Assembly (NCBI GenBank): GCA_003155335.1
Contig: PMCG01000015.1
Location: forward strand, 1-5,577
DNA: 5,577 bases
Direction: 5' to 3'
Source of the DNA: Acidobacteriota bacterium
GTDB lineage: Bacteria; Acidobacteriota; Vicinamibacteria; Fen-336
This document shows, one piece after another, positions 1 to 5,577 of the stretch. Below the pieces are notes generated by a model. The model was not told the DNA's origin. It searched no databases and saw only the letters and a list, made by a program, of their open reading frames with translations. The position numbers were made by a program, and so were the translations under genes. The number at the start of each line of letters is the position of its first letter. The first letter of the stretch is position 1.

Positions 1-129
1 GCCCCCTGCAGCCATCTGGACAATTCGCCAGAACGGCCGTAGGCTCTTGCCGAGGACTTTGGCGGGGGGTGCCGTCCCTGAGGTAACAGCCGGGTCGTTG
101 GCCCCGCGGCGACCGTGGCGTGGAGTGTC
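1..129. other. Leader region upstream of the GGDEF/STAND gene
   Basis: No complete gene is visible here. On the plus strand, frame 1 stops at 40-42 (TAG) and frame 3 at 84-86 (TAA). Frame 2 is open from position 2 to a TGA at 131-133. That open stretch encodes 43 codons with about 70% G or C at third positions and no motif I recognise. It could be the tail of an upstream gene or simply chance in GC-rich DNA. I found no convincing -35/-10 pair or terminator. On the minus strand an ATG can be read at 15-13 heading out of the window, but too little of it is present to judge. Confidence 0.4.
122..125 (+). promoter_or_regulatory. Ribosome binding site deciding the GTG start at 130
   Basis: GGAG lies four bases before the GTG at 130-132. 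The alternative GTG at 115 has only GC-rich, non-Shine-Dalgarno sequence in front of it. The spacing is a little short. The start at 130 gives a protein beginning Met-Lys-His-Gln-Glu-Leu, which runs straight into an amphipathic helix before the GGDEF domain. The start GTG also overlaps a TGA in frame 2 (GTGA at 130-133), an arrangement typical of translational coupling if the upstream frame is real. Confidence 0.45.
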
Positions 130-3100
130 GTGAAACACCAGGAGCTCGTCAGTCTGCTCCGCCTGATCGGGCAGGATCCCTCGCGTCTGGTCTTCGAAGA
201 CGAGCTCACCGGAATCCACAATCGACGTTTCCTCCAAAGCTACCTCGAACACAAGGTGCGCTGGAGCAGCGACGAAGACTTGCCGCTGTCGCTGCTTTAC
301 ATCGACCTCGACGGTTTCAAGGTCGTCAACGATGCGCTGGGCCATCAGGCCGGGGACCAAGTCCTCACGTGGCTAGCGGCCGTGCTCAAGGAAGTCGCCG
401 GAAACGCCGGGATTCCGGTGCGATACGGCGGCGACGAGTTCGTTCTTCTTCTGCCACAGACCAGCGCGGTCGATGCTCGCCAGATCGCCGAGGGCCTGCT
501 GACAAGAACCCACGAGCGGCCGTTCCGCCTCCGCGAGACAGGCGAGGCACTGCACGTCACGCTGAGCGTCGGTATCGCCACTGCGCCAGACGACGCACGC
601 GAGAGCCGTGAGCTAATCGCCCGGGCAGACACGGCGCTCTATCAGGCCAAGCGCCTGGGACGCAACCGTGTGGCCAGCGCCTACGAGGTCGACCCGGCAC
701 TGGTCCTGGGCAAGACCACTCTCCAGCACATCGAGGCCCCGGGCCTGGCCGGCCGAGAGGACGTGCTCACTGCTGTGAGCGCAGCGGTCACCGCATTGCT
801 CAGCGGCGAGAGCCGCTTCCTCCTGATAGAGGGCGCCCCGGGCCTAGGCAAGACAGCCTGCCTGGAGGTCGTCCACAAGAGCCTGGCCCACAACCCGTCG
901 CTGCGCGTGGCCACGATCGGCGGCGTCCTGCAAGAGGGCTTCCGTCCCTACTACCTGGCCACGCTGCTCCTCGTCGCCCTCCTCCAGCAGCGCGGAGCCG
1001 CGGGCGAGGCGCTCCTCAAGGAGCTCAGCCACAGCGAGTCGCAGTCCCTCAGTCTCCTTCTGCCCCAAATCCAACCCAAGGGTCTGCCTAGCTTCGCCGA
1101 GCTCGACAGCGCCGGACGCGCCCAAATCTTCGCGACGCTCCTGAAGACCATCCGACAGTTGAGCGATCCGCTGCCGCTCGCGTTGCTGGTGGATGACCTC
1201 GACTTCTGCGACGAGGCTTCGCTCCGTCTCCTGCGGACCCTGCTCGGCCAGCGAGAGGTCCCGCTGCTGGTCATCGGCAGCGTCACCCACTCCCTTGGCT
1301 GGAGGTCCGAAGAAGAGCCTTCGCCGCTCGAACGCTTCTGCGAAACCCACGCCGATCTGAGCGTTTCGCGCATCCAGCTGACGCCCCTCAACGCGGTGGA
1401 CATCGGCGCGCACCTCAGGACCCTATTCCCGGGACTCATGCTCCCGAATGGCGTGGAAGAAGAGATCGTGCGCATCACGCAGGGCAATCCGCTCTTCATC
1501 GGTGAGATCGTGCGCAAACTGCTGCTCGACCAGAAGGTCTCGCCCTCGAGCCAAGGCTGGCTCGTCGGTCCACTCGAGGAAGGCTACCTGCCGAGCTCCC
1601 TCGAGCAGATCGTCCACGAGAAGATCGCCGCGCTGAACGAAGAGGAACGCCGCATCCTGGCGCACGCTGCCACTCTCGGCGAGACGTTCTCCGCCAGCTA
1701 CCTGGGCGGGGCCGCCCAAGTCGAGGACGGCCCGCTGTTCGCGTTCCTCGACCGCGCCGAGAGCCTGGGTTTCGTGCACCTCGATTTCCAGATCAGCGAC
1801 GAGGTGCTCCGCTTTCTGGGCAAGCGCGTGCTCGAGATCTCGTACGGGCAGATCGAGGCCAGCAAGCGCGAGGAGCTTCACGAGTCTGTCGGCGAGTACC
1901 AGGAGCGCCTCTTCCGCGAACGCCTGCTCGTCTCGGCTTCTGTCCTGGCCTATCACTTCAAGCGCTCGGCCAACCAGGAGAAGGCGGCCCGCTACGAGCA
2001 GCTCCAGCGCTCCTACGACCACAGCGTGTTCGACACGACCGAGGCAGAGGGCTATGCGACCGCGGCGACCGAGGAGGAGCCGCCGGCAGAGCCGCGCCTC
2101 GATCCCGGTTCGCTGCGTCTGGTGCCCAGTGTCCTCAGGGCACTGCTCGCGGCGGTGCGCGCGGTGCAGTTCTATCCTCCGACCAGCTCTTCCACCGTGC
2201 GCGCCCTGGCACAACTCCACGAGGTCGTGCGCCAGGTCCTGGAGCGCAACGAGCGCTTCCGTCTTTCGCAGGCTGACCGGTTCCTGCTGATCAACGGACA
2301 GCGACTCGACCTGGGCGAGCATCGCGCGCTCGCGGCGTCATTCGTCGACCTCCTGCTGCGGGCCGAGCTTCTGGCGATCGGTTTCCTGCGCGGCGCCTCC
2401 GAGAGCGAGACCTCCGCCCTCGCGGTTGTCCTGGCTCAGCACCGGCTGGACTCGCCCGGGCGGGGACCTGGCACCGAAGCCCAACCCAAACCGCCCATGC
2501 CGCACATCGACCTGACGAAGATGCGTTACGCTCAAGTGCGCCGAGCCAAGCCGAACGCACCCGCCTCCCTGGCCGCGTCGGCCGCCATGCCACTGGGTTC
2601 CGAGGACCTGGCCGAAGTGCCCAAGCTCCTGCGGGCATTGGTGGGCGCCACCAAGAGCGCTCGACTGTATCCGCTCGGCAGCGATCACGGACGACAGGCC
2701 GTGCAGAGCTTCAGCGACGCTCTCTCGCCCTTCCTGGCGCGCCACGCCGTCCTCAACCTCGCACCGATCCAGCATGCCTTGCTCATCAACGGATCGCGCG
2801 TCGGTGGCGGAGACTCCGACCACCTGGTCGATCAGGCCTACGAGCTGCTCGAGGCGGCGAACTTGCGCAGCCTCACGTTCTCGCCCCAGGTGACGCTCGG
2901 CGAGCTCACCACCGTCGTGGCCACGCTGGCCCGCCCGCCCGACCCGTCCAGCCCCGTGGACTGGGACGCCTTCGCGCGCGAGCACGGTCTGCGCGGCGTC
3001 GCATTCAACCAATTGCACTACGGCATCGACATGCTGGCGCAGCTCCTGTTGTCGTCCGCGGAGCCCGAGGCGACGTTGGATGTGTCCCCTGGCGGAAAAG

Positions 3101-4458
3101 CCGTGGCCGCGTGGCCGTCGAGCGCAGATCTGCCCGACATCGCACCGCCGGCTGCGCCGGAGGACCTCGCGCGCCTCTGCGAGCAGCTGTTGCTAAGCGG
3201 GGACACGACTCGCCTGTGGCACGTGTTCAGGCAGCTCTTCGAGGGCTTCGCCGACAGGACCGCTGAAGAGCGCGAGCGCAGGGTCGCGGCGTGTCGCTCG
3301 GCGCTCGGCCTGCTCAATCCTGCGCACCAACACCGCTTTGCCGAGCTGGGAGCCGACCCGCTTTTGGGCGCACTCGTGAGCGAGCGCGAACCGCGCGTGC
3401 TCGCACAACTGTCCGGAGCGCTCCACGAGATGGCCAGCACTGCCGTGCACTCCTCCGATCATGAGCTGGCGGAGCGGATCCTCGAGGCGCTCAGGACTCG
3501 CCAGCGCGTGCTTCACGCCGCGGACTCGTCCCCGGCGGGCGCGAGCGCGGGCGCCGACCTCTTGGACCAGGAGCTCGATCTCACGGCGCAGAGGATCCTG
3601 ATCGACGACCTGCGCTCCGGGGATGCTGGCCGGCAGGAGAAGGCCGCTGGCGTGCTGTCGCAGGCGGGCCTGACCGCTTCAGGACCGCTCCTGGACGTGA
3701 TCAAGCAGGAGGCCGACTATCGCACGCGCCGCCTGGCCGCGTCACTGCTCGCGCGCGCAGGGCCAGAAGCGGCGCGCCGCATCAAGCGCGAGCTGGCCCT
3801 GGAGGTCTCCGCCGAGCAGCGCTTCCGCGTGCTCGAGATCGCGGACACCGTCACGCGCGATCTGCTCGACGAGATCGCGCTGTGCCTGGGCGATCCGCGC
3901 CCCAAGGTCCGCCGTGCGGCGTTCCAACTAGCCGAGCGACTCAACGACCCGGCGTTCGTGGATGTGCTCACGGTCACGGCGCGAGGAGGAGACGCCGCGC
4001 TCGCCCGCGGCTCCATTCGCTGCATCGGCCGGATCGGCACGACCCCTGCAGTAAGCGCACTCGAAGCCCTCCTGCGCTCGGCCAACGCAACGCCCGAGAC
4101 CGCCATGGCGTGCAGCCAGGCACTGGGCGGGATCGAACGCGATGCCTCTGTCGCTGCTCTACTAAGGGTATTGCGCGAGCGCCGCTTCCTCGCATTTGGC
4201 CGGCGCTGGCCGGACCAGGTGCGCGCCACGGCGGCCCTGGCCCTCTACCACCTCGACCGTCCCGCGGCGGCCCACGCCCTCGCGCGCTTCACTCGCGACC
4301 GGGACCCGCGCATCCGGCGGCTGGCCGTGGCCCTGCGGTCAGGCGCGAGAGGCCCTCGGCCCGATCTCGGCATCCCCGGCCGCGCCGGTGAGCCCACTCC
4401 ACCCCAGCCCGAGCACGACGTCAGCTCCCCGCCGCCCGAAGAGCTGGCCGACGAGTGA
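130..4458 (+). CDS. GGDEF - STAND ATPase - tandem YP/LLING domains - HEAT-repeat signalling protein
   Basis: Probable cytoplasmic diguanylate cyclase joined to a STAND-type NTPase, 1442 residues from GTG 130 (five more if GTG 115 is used). No signal peptide or membrane segment is visible. Residues ~20-181 form a GGDEF domain: DELTG and NRR at 24-33, metal-binding D59, the GH..GD stretch at 71-76, an intact GGDEF at 100-104 and a C-terminal ALYQAK at 169-174. The RxxD inhibitory site is absent. Residues ~208-640 are a P-loop ATPase: Walker A GAPGLGKT at 235-242, Walker B LALLVDD at 350-356, GNPLF at 452-456, then a winged-helix-like part and a helical tail near 566-622 resembling that of AAA_16 proteins. 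Residues 662-801 and 827-965 are two copies of one domain. After a helical linker, ~1150-1405 are HEAT-like repeats, and a Pro-rich tail ends the protein. In known GGDEF enzymes, dimers convert two GTP to c-di-GMP. STAND ATPases assemble on nucleotide binding, and HEAT repeats bind partners. That nucleotide-driven assembly controls cyclase output here is inference. Confidence 0.85.
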   Translation: MKHQELVSLLRLIGQDPSRLVFEDELTGIHNRRFLQSYLEHKVRWSSDEDLPLSLLYIDLDGFKVVNDALGHQAGDQVLTWLAAVLKEVAGNAGIPVRYGGDEFVLLLPQTSAVDARQIAEGLLTRTHERPFRLRETGEALHVTLSVGIATAPDDARESRELIARADTALYQAKRLGRNRVASAYEVDPALVLGKTTLQHIEAPGLAGREDVLTAVSAAVTALLSGESRFLLIEGAPGLGKTACLEVVHKSLAHNPSLRVATIGGVLQEGFRPYYLATLLLVALLQQRGAAGEALLKELSHSESQSLSLLLPQIQPKGLPSFAELDSAGRAQIFATLLKTIRQLSDPLPLALLVDDLDFCDEASLRLLRTLLGQREVPLLVIGSVTHSLGWRSEEEPSPLERFCETHADLSVSRIQLTPLNAVDIGAHLRTLFPGLMLPNGVEEEIVRITQGNPLFIGEIVRKLLLDQKVSPSSQGWLVGPLEEGYLPSSLEQIVHEKIAALNEEERRILAHAATLGETFSASYLGGAAQVEDGPLFAFLDRAESLGFVHLDFQISDEVLRFLGKRVLEISYGQIEASKREELHESVGEYQERLFRERLLVSASVLAYHFKRSANQEKAARYEQLQRSYDHSVFDTTEAEGYATAATEEEPPAEPRLDPGSLRLVPSVLRALLAAVRAVQFYPPTSSSTVRALAQLHEVVRQVLERNERFRLSQADRFLLINGQRLDLGEHRALAASFVDLLLRAELLAIGFLRGASESETSALAVVLAQHRLDSPGRGPGTEAQPKPPMPHIDLTKMRYAQVRRAKPNAPASLAASAAMPLGSEDLAEVPKLLRALVGATKSARLYPLGSDHGRQAVQSFSDALSPFLARHAVLNLAPIQHALLINGSRVGGGDSDHLVDQAYELLEAANLRSLTFSPQVTLGELTTVVATLARPPDPSSPVDWDAFAREHGLRGVAFNQLHYGIDMLAQLLLSSAEPEATLDVSPGGKAVAAWPSSADLPDIAPPAAPEDLARLCEQLLLSGDTTRLWHVFRQLFEGFADRTAEERERRVAACRSALGLLNPAHQHRFAELGADPLLGALVSEREPRVLAQLSGALHEMASTAVHSSDHELAERILEALRTRQRVLHAADSSPAGASAGADLLDQELDLTAQRILIDDLRSGDAGRQEKAAGVLSQAGLTASGPLLDVIKQEADYRTRRLAASLLARAGPEAARRIKRELALEVSAEQRFRVLEIADTVTRDLLDEIALCLGDPRPKVRRAAFQLAERLNDPAFVDVLTVTARGGDAALARGSIRCIGRIGTTPAVSALEALLRSANATPETAMACSQALGGIERDASVAALLRVLRERRFLAFGRRWPDQVRATAALALYHLDRPAAAHALARFTRDRDPRIRRLAVALRSGARGPRPDLGIPGRAGEPTPPQPEHDVSSPPPEELADE
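2113..2532 (+). repeat. Internal protein repeat, copy A (YP/LLING domain)
   Basis: This codes for residues 662-801 of the large protein. It opens with helices leading to Tyr682-Pro683, continues through a long helix to LLING at 719-723, and ends with a predicted strand finishing at Tyr800. Copy B has the same layout. Similar modules with a YP turn and an LxxNG strand occur, as far as I recall, next to HD-GYP or HEAT regions in large signalling proteins of deltaproteobacteria and planctomycetes. I know of no settled function. A Pro/Gly-rich loop (about 774-792) precedes the last strand in this copy. Confidence 0.75.
2608..3024 (+). repeat. Internal protein repeat, copy B (YP/LLING domain)
   Basis: This codes for residues 827-965. 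Tyr847-Pro848, LLING at 884-888 and the closing Tyr964 mirror copy A. From residue 666/831 to 771/936 the two copies align with no gap at an offset of 165 residues, with 29 of 106 positions identical by my hand count. The Tyr-to-Asn distance is 40 residues in both. A single-residue gap is needed only before the last strand. The DNA copies have diverged, so this is an old domain duplication and not a recent sequence repeat. Confidence 0.75.
3577..4344 (+). repeat. HEAT-like helical repeats at the C-terminus of the large protein
   Basis: This codes for about residues 1150-1405. I can see about eight helix pairs of roughly 30-38 residues, the best with the HEAT pattern of Asp-Pro-x-x-x-Val/Ile-Arg-Arg-x-Ala (for example DPRPKVRRAA and DPRIRRLAVA). 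Others are degenerate, and one carries an Arg/Trp-rich insertion (RRFLAFGRRWPDQVR). In known proteins such stacks form curved protein-binding surfaces. The partner here is unknown. Confidence 0.7.
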
Positions 4459-4462
4459 TCGG

Positions 4463-4484
4463 TTGCCCGGAGCCATCCGGGTAG
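4463..4484 (+). terminator. Weak hairpin just after the large gene
   Basis: CCCGG (4466-4470) pairs with CCGGG (4477-4481) around a six-base loop. It is extended outward by G-T, T-A and T-G pairs. It begins five bases after the stop codon. There is no run of T behind it, so it is at best a weak intrinsic terminator or an mRNA 3'-end stabiliser. Confidence 0.25.
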
Positions 4485-4514
4485 ATCTGGACGACAGCGG
4501 ACCCCAATTTGTCC

Positions 4515-4541
4515 CAGCCGGCCCGGCGCGGGTCTGGGCTG
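4515..4541 (+). terminator. Two-part GC hairpin in the intergenic gap
   Basis: The outer stem is CAGCC (4515-4519) with GGCTG (4537-4541). The inner stem is CCCG (4522-4525) with CGGG (4529-4532) around a three-base loop. It is GC-rich and lies between the two genes, where a terminator is expected, but it is not followed by a T tract. A hairpin terminator without a T run is possible but unproven. Confidence 0.3.
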
Positions 4542-4571
4542 TCTCGATCTGGAGGGAACGCGCAAGAGCGG

Positions 4572-4608
4572 TTGAATGGCGAGCCGCGCGCGGCTTAGAC
4601 TGGCTTCG
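4572..4608 (+). promoter_or_regulatory. Probable sigma-70 promoter giving a leaderless kgd transcript
   Basis: TTGAAT (4572-4577) matches the -35 consensus at four of six bases. TAGACT (4596-4601) matches the -10 consensus at four of six, including both its first two bases and its last. They are 18 bp apart. Transcription starting seven bases after the -10 would begin exactly at the GTG start codon at 4608. Consistent with a leaderless message, no Shine-Dalgarno sequence lies in the bases before that GTG. The nearest purine-rich box is GGAGGG at 4551-4556, 51 bases away. Confidence 0.45.
4582..4595. promoter_or_regulatory. Perfect 14-bp palindrome in the promoter spacer (possible operator)
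   Basis: AGCCGCGCGCGGCT is a perfect inverted repeat without a spacer. It fills all but four bases between the proposed -35 and -10 and abuts the -10. A dimeric regulator bound here would block or, as with MerR-type regulators of long-spacer promoters, remodel the promoter. Short GC palindromes also arise by chance in GC-rich DNA, so the operator role is inference. Confidence 0.3.
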
Positions 4609-5577
4609 TGGCCCCAGACTCAGACGCCGTCCTCGAGCGCCTGGCCGCCGACTTCGGCGCCAACTACGCCTTTGTCCTTGACGTCTTCGAGCGGTATCGC
4701 GCCGATCGGCGGACCGTGGAGCGCAGTTGGCGCGACTACTTCGACCGACTCATGGGCGCCCCGCCGATGCCGGACGAGGAAGAGAACGACGCACCGCACG
4801 ACGAGACGGAGTTCGTCGTCGGCACTGTCGCGGCTGCTCCCGCGGAGCCACGCCCCGATCCCGTGGCCCTCGCGCAGCCAGAGCACGAGCCCGCAGCCCT
4901 GGTCCCGCGTGGTGCCGGCCGCGCATTGGCCTTGCCAGCGCTGATGCCCGGCGACATCGCGCAGCCCATTCGCGGCAGTCTGCTGCGCCTCGTGGAGAAC
5001 ATGGAGCTGAGCCTCCTGGTCCCCACAGCCGCATCGATACGCTCGATTCCGGTGCGCACACTCGAGGAGAACCGCCACATCCTCAACCGCACGCGCGACC
5101 ATGCCAGCCCGAAAGTCAGCGTCGCGCACCTCATCGCCTGGGCGATCCTGCGCGCGATCGAGACGTTTCCGCGCTTGAACGATGCGTTCGCCGAGGTCGA
5201 TGGCCGCCCGCATCGCATCCAGCGCGACAGCGTGCGACTGGGAATCGCTGTCGACGTCGCGCGCGGCGACGGGACGCGCACGCTGCTCGTGCCCAATCTC
5301 AAGGATGCGCAGCGGCTCGGATTCGTGGACTTCGTGCGCGCCTTCGACGATCTCGTGACTCGGGCCCGCAGTGGCAAGGTCGCACCGGACGACTTTATGG
5401 GCACGACCGTCTCATACACGAATCCCGGAACGGTCGGCACGACGACTTCTTCGCCGCGTCTGATGCACGGTCAAGGCGTGATCGTGGCCTCGGGTGCGAT
5501 GGACTATCCGGCCGAGTACCGCTCGATGAGCGATCGCGCGCTGGCGCTGCTCGGCATCAGCAAGGTGCTGACGCTGA
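4608..5577 (+). CDS. kgd: 2-oxoglutarate dehydrogenase, fused E2-like/E1 type (KGD/OdhA family), N-terminal part
   Basis: TCA-cycle enzyme that decarboxylates 2-oxoglutarate with thiamine diphosphate. Only the first 323 codons are present, and the frame is open to the window edge. Family members are about 1200 residues or more. Residues ~12-48 are the E1o-type N-terminal helices (FGANYAFVLDVFERYR then SWRDYFDRL). Residues ~50-115 are a Pro/Ala/acidic linker. From ~121 the acyltransferase-like domain begins: SLLVPTAASIRS at 135-146, KVSVAHL in the middle, TNPGTVGT at 271-278 and PRLMHGQG at 283-290. These follow mycobacterial KGD closely. The active-site His region and the whole E1 part lie beyond the window. 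No lipoyl domain is present, as in KGD/OdhA, which use the lipoyl domain of a separate E2. GTG 4608 is the first start after an in-frame TAG at 4596-4598. It has no Shine-Dalgarno sequence, but a promoter is placed for leaderless expression. Confidence 0.85.
   Translation, partial: MAPDSDAVLERLAADFGANYAFVLDVFERYRADRRTVERSWRDYFDRLMGAPPMPDEEENDAPHDETEFVVGTVAAAPAEPRPDPVALAQPEHEPAALVPRGAGRALALPALMPGDIAQPIRGSLLRLVENMELSLLVPTAASIRSIPVRTLEENRHILNRTRDHASPKVSVAHLIAWAILRAIETFPRLNDAFAEVDGRPHRIQRDSVRLGIAVDVARGDGTRTLLVPNLKDAQRLGFVDFVRAFDDLVTRARSGKVAPDDFMGTTVSYTNPGTVGTTTSSPRLMHGQGVIVASGAMDYPAEYRSMSDRALALLGISKVLTL

Noticed and set aside
47..89. Possible promoter upstream of the large gene (TTGCCG or TTGGCG with GGTAAC/TAACAG)
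   Set aside because: The spacing is wrong for the first box and the -10 candidates match only three of six consensus bases.
844..1517. Minus-strand open frames of about 189 codons in two frames
   Set aside because: They are antisense to the Walker A to GNPLF part of the ATPase, overlap each other, and have no recognisable domain.
1423..2322. Minus-strand open frame of about 299 codons
   Set aside because: It lies wholly antisense to the ATPase and first YP domain, whose motifs are clear on the plus strand. Its translation is Leu/Glu/Arg-rich without motifs, as expected of a GC-rich shadow.
4196..4681. Plus-strand frame of 161 codons bridging the intergenic gap
   Set aside because: It starts inside the HEAT region in another frame and runs into the kgd frame. 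Its Arg/Ala/Pro-rich composition is that of an out-of-frame reading.
4576..4944. ATG-started plus-strand frame of 122 codons preceded at a distance by GGAGGG (4551-4556)
   Set aside because: It overlaps the kgd N-terminus in another frame and reads as Ser/Pro/Arg low-complexity sequence. The GGAGGG is 19 bases from the ATG, too far to act as its ribosome binding site.
4736..5440. Minus-strand frame of 234 codons
   Set aside because: It is antisense to the acyltransferase-like domain, which is identified by several conserved motifs. The minus reading is Ser/Arg-rich without features.
1..5577. CRISPR array, tRNA or rRNA genes, insertion sequence or attachment site
   Set aside because: I saw no regularly spaced direct repeats, cloverleaf-like sequence, transposase motif or terminal inverted repeat.

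Overview
The window is GC-rich (about two thirds G+C, judged by eye). It uses GTG starts and holds two plus-strand genes. A huge multidomain signalling protein fills about 78% of it, and the first quarter of a central-metabolism gene runs off the right edge. The gene pair suggests a high-GC bacterium with large STAND/HEAT signalling proteins and an actinobacterial-type fused 2-oxoglutarate dehydrogenase. Myxococcota or another former deltaproteobacterium, or a planctomycete-like lineage, would fit, but the sequence alone does not settle the phylum.

Layout. Positions 1-129 are a short leader with no convincing complete gene. One reading frame stays open across it and ends in a TGA that overlaps the likely GTG start of the first gene. 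From 130 (or 115) to 4458 lies one reading frame of about 1440 codons. It encodes, in order, a diguanylate cyclase (GGDEF) domain, a STAND-type P-loop ATPase with its winged-helix/helical extension, two tandem copies of an approximately 139-residue domain marked by 'YP' and 'LLING', a helical linker, and about eight HEAT-like repeats. Positions 4459-4607 are intergenic. They contain two weak hairpins and a plausible sigma-70 promoter with a perfect 14-bp palindrome filling most of its spacer. From 4608 to the edge is the N-terminal part of a KGD/OdhA-type 2-oxoglutarate dehydrogenase: the short N-terminal docking helix segment, a Pro/Ala/acidic linker, and most of an E2 succinyltransferase-like domain. 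No lipoyl domain is seen.

How they work together. The first product looks like a cytoplasmic hub that could link nucleotide-driven assembly (STAND) and protein binding (HEAT) to cyclic-di-GMP synthesis (GGDEF). The second is a TCA-cycle enzyme. The gap and the separate promoter suggest two transcription units, and nothing in the sequence proves a functional link.

The points most worth checking are the gap-free internal domain duplication in the first protein, the loss of the c-di-GMP inhibitory site beside an intact active site, the apparent leaderless promoter with a palindrome in its spacer, and the fused E1/E2-type enzyme.
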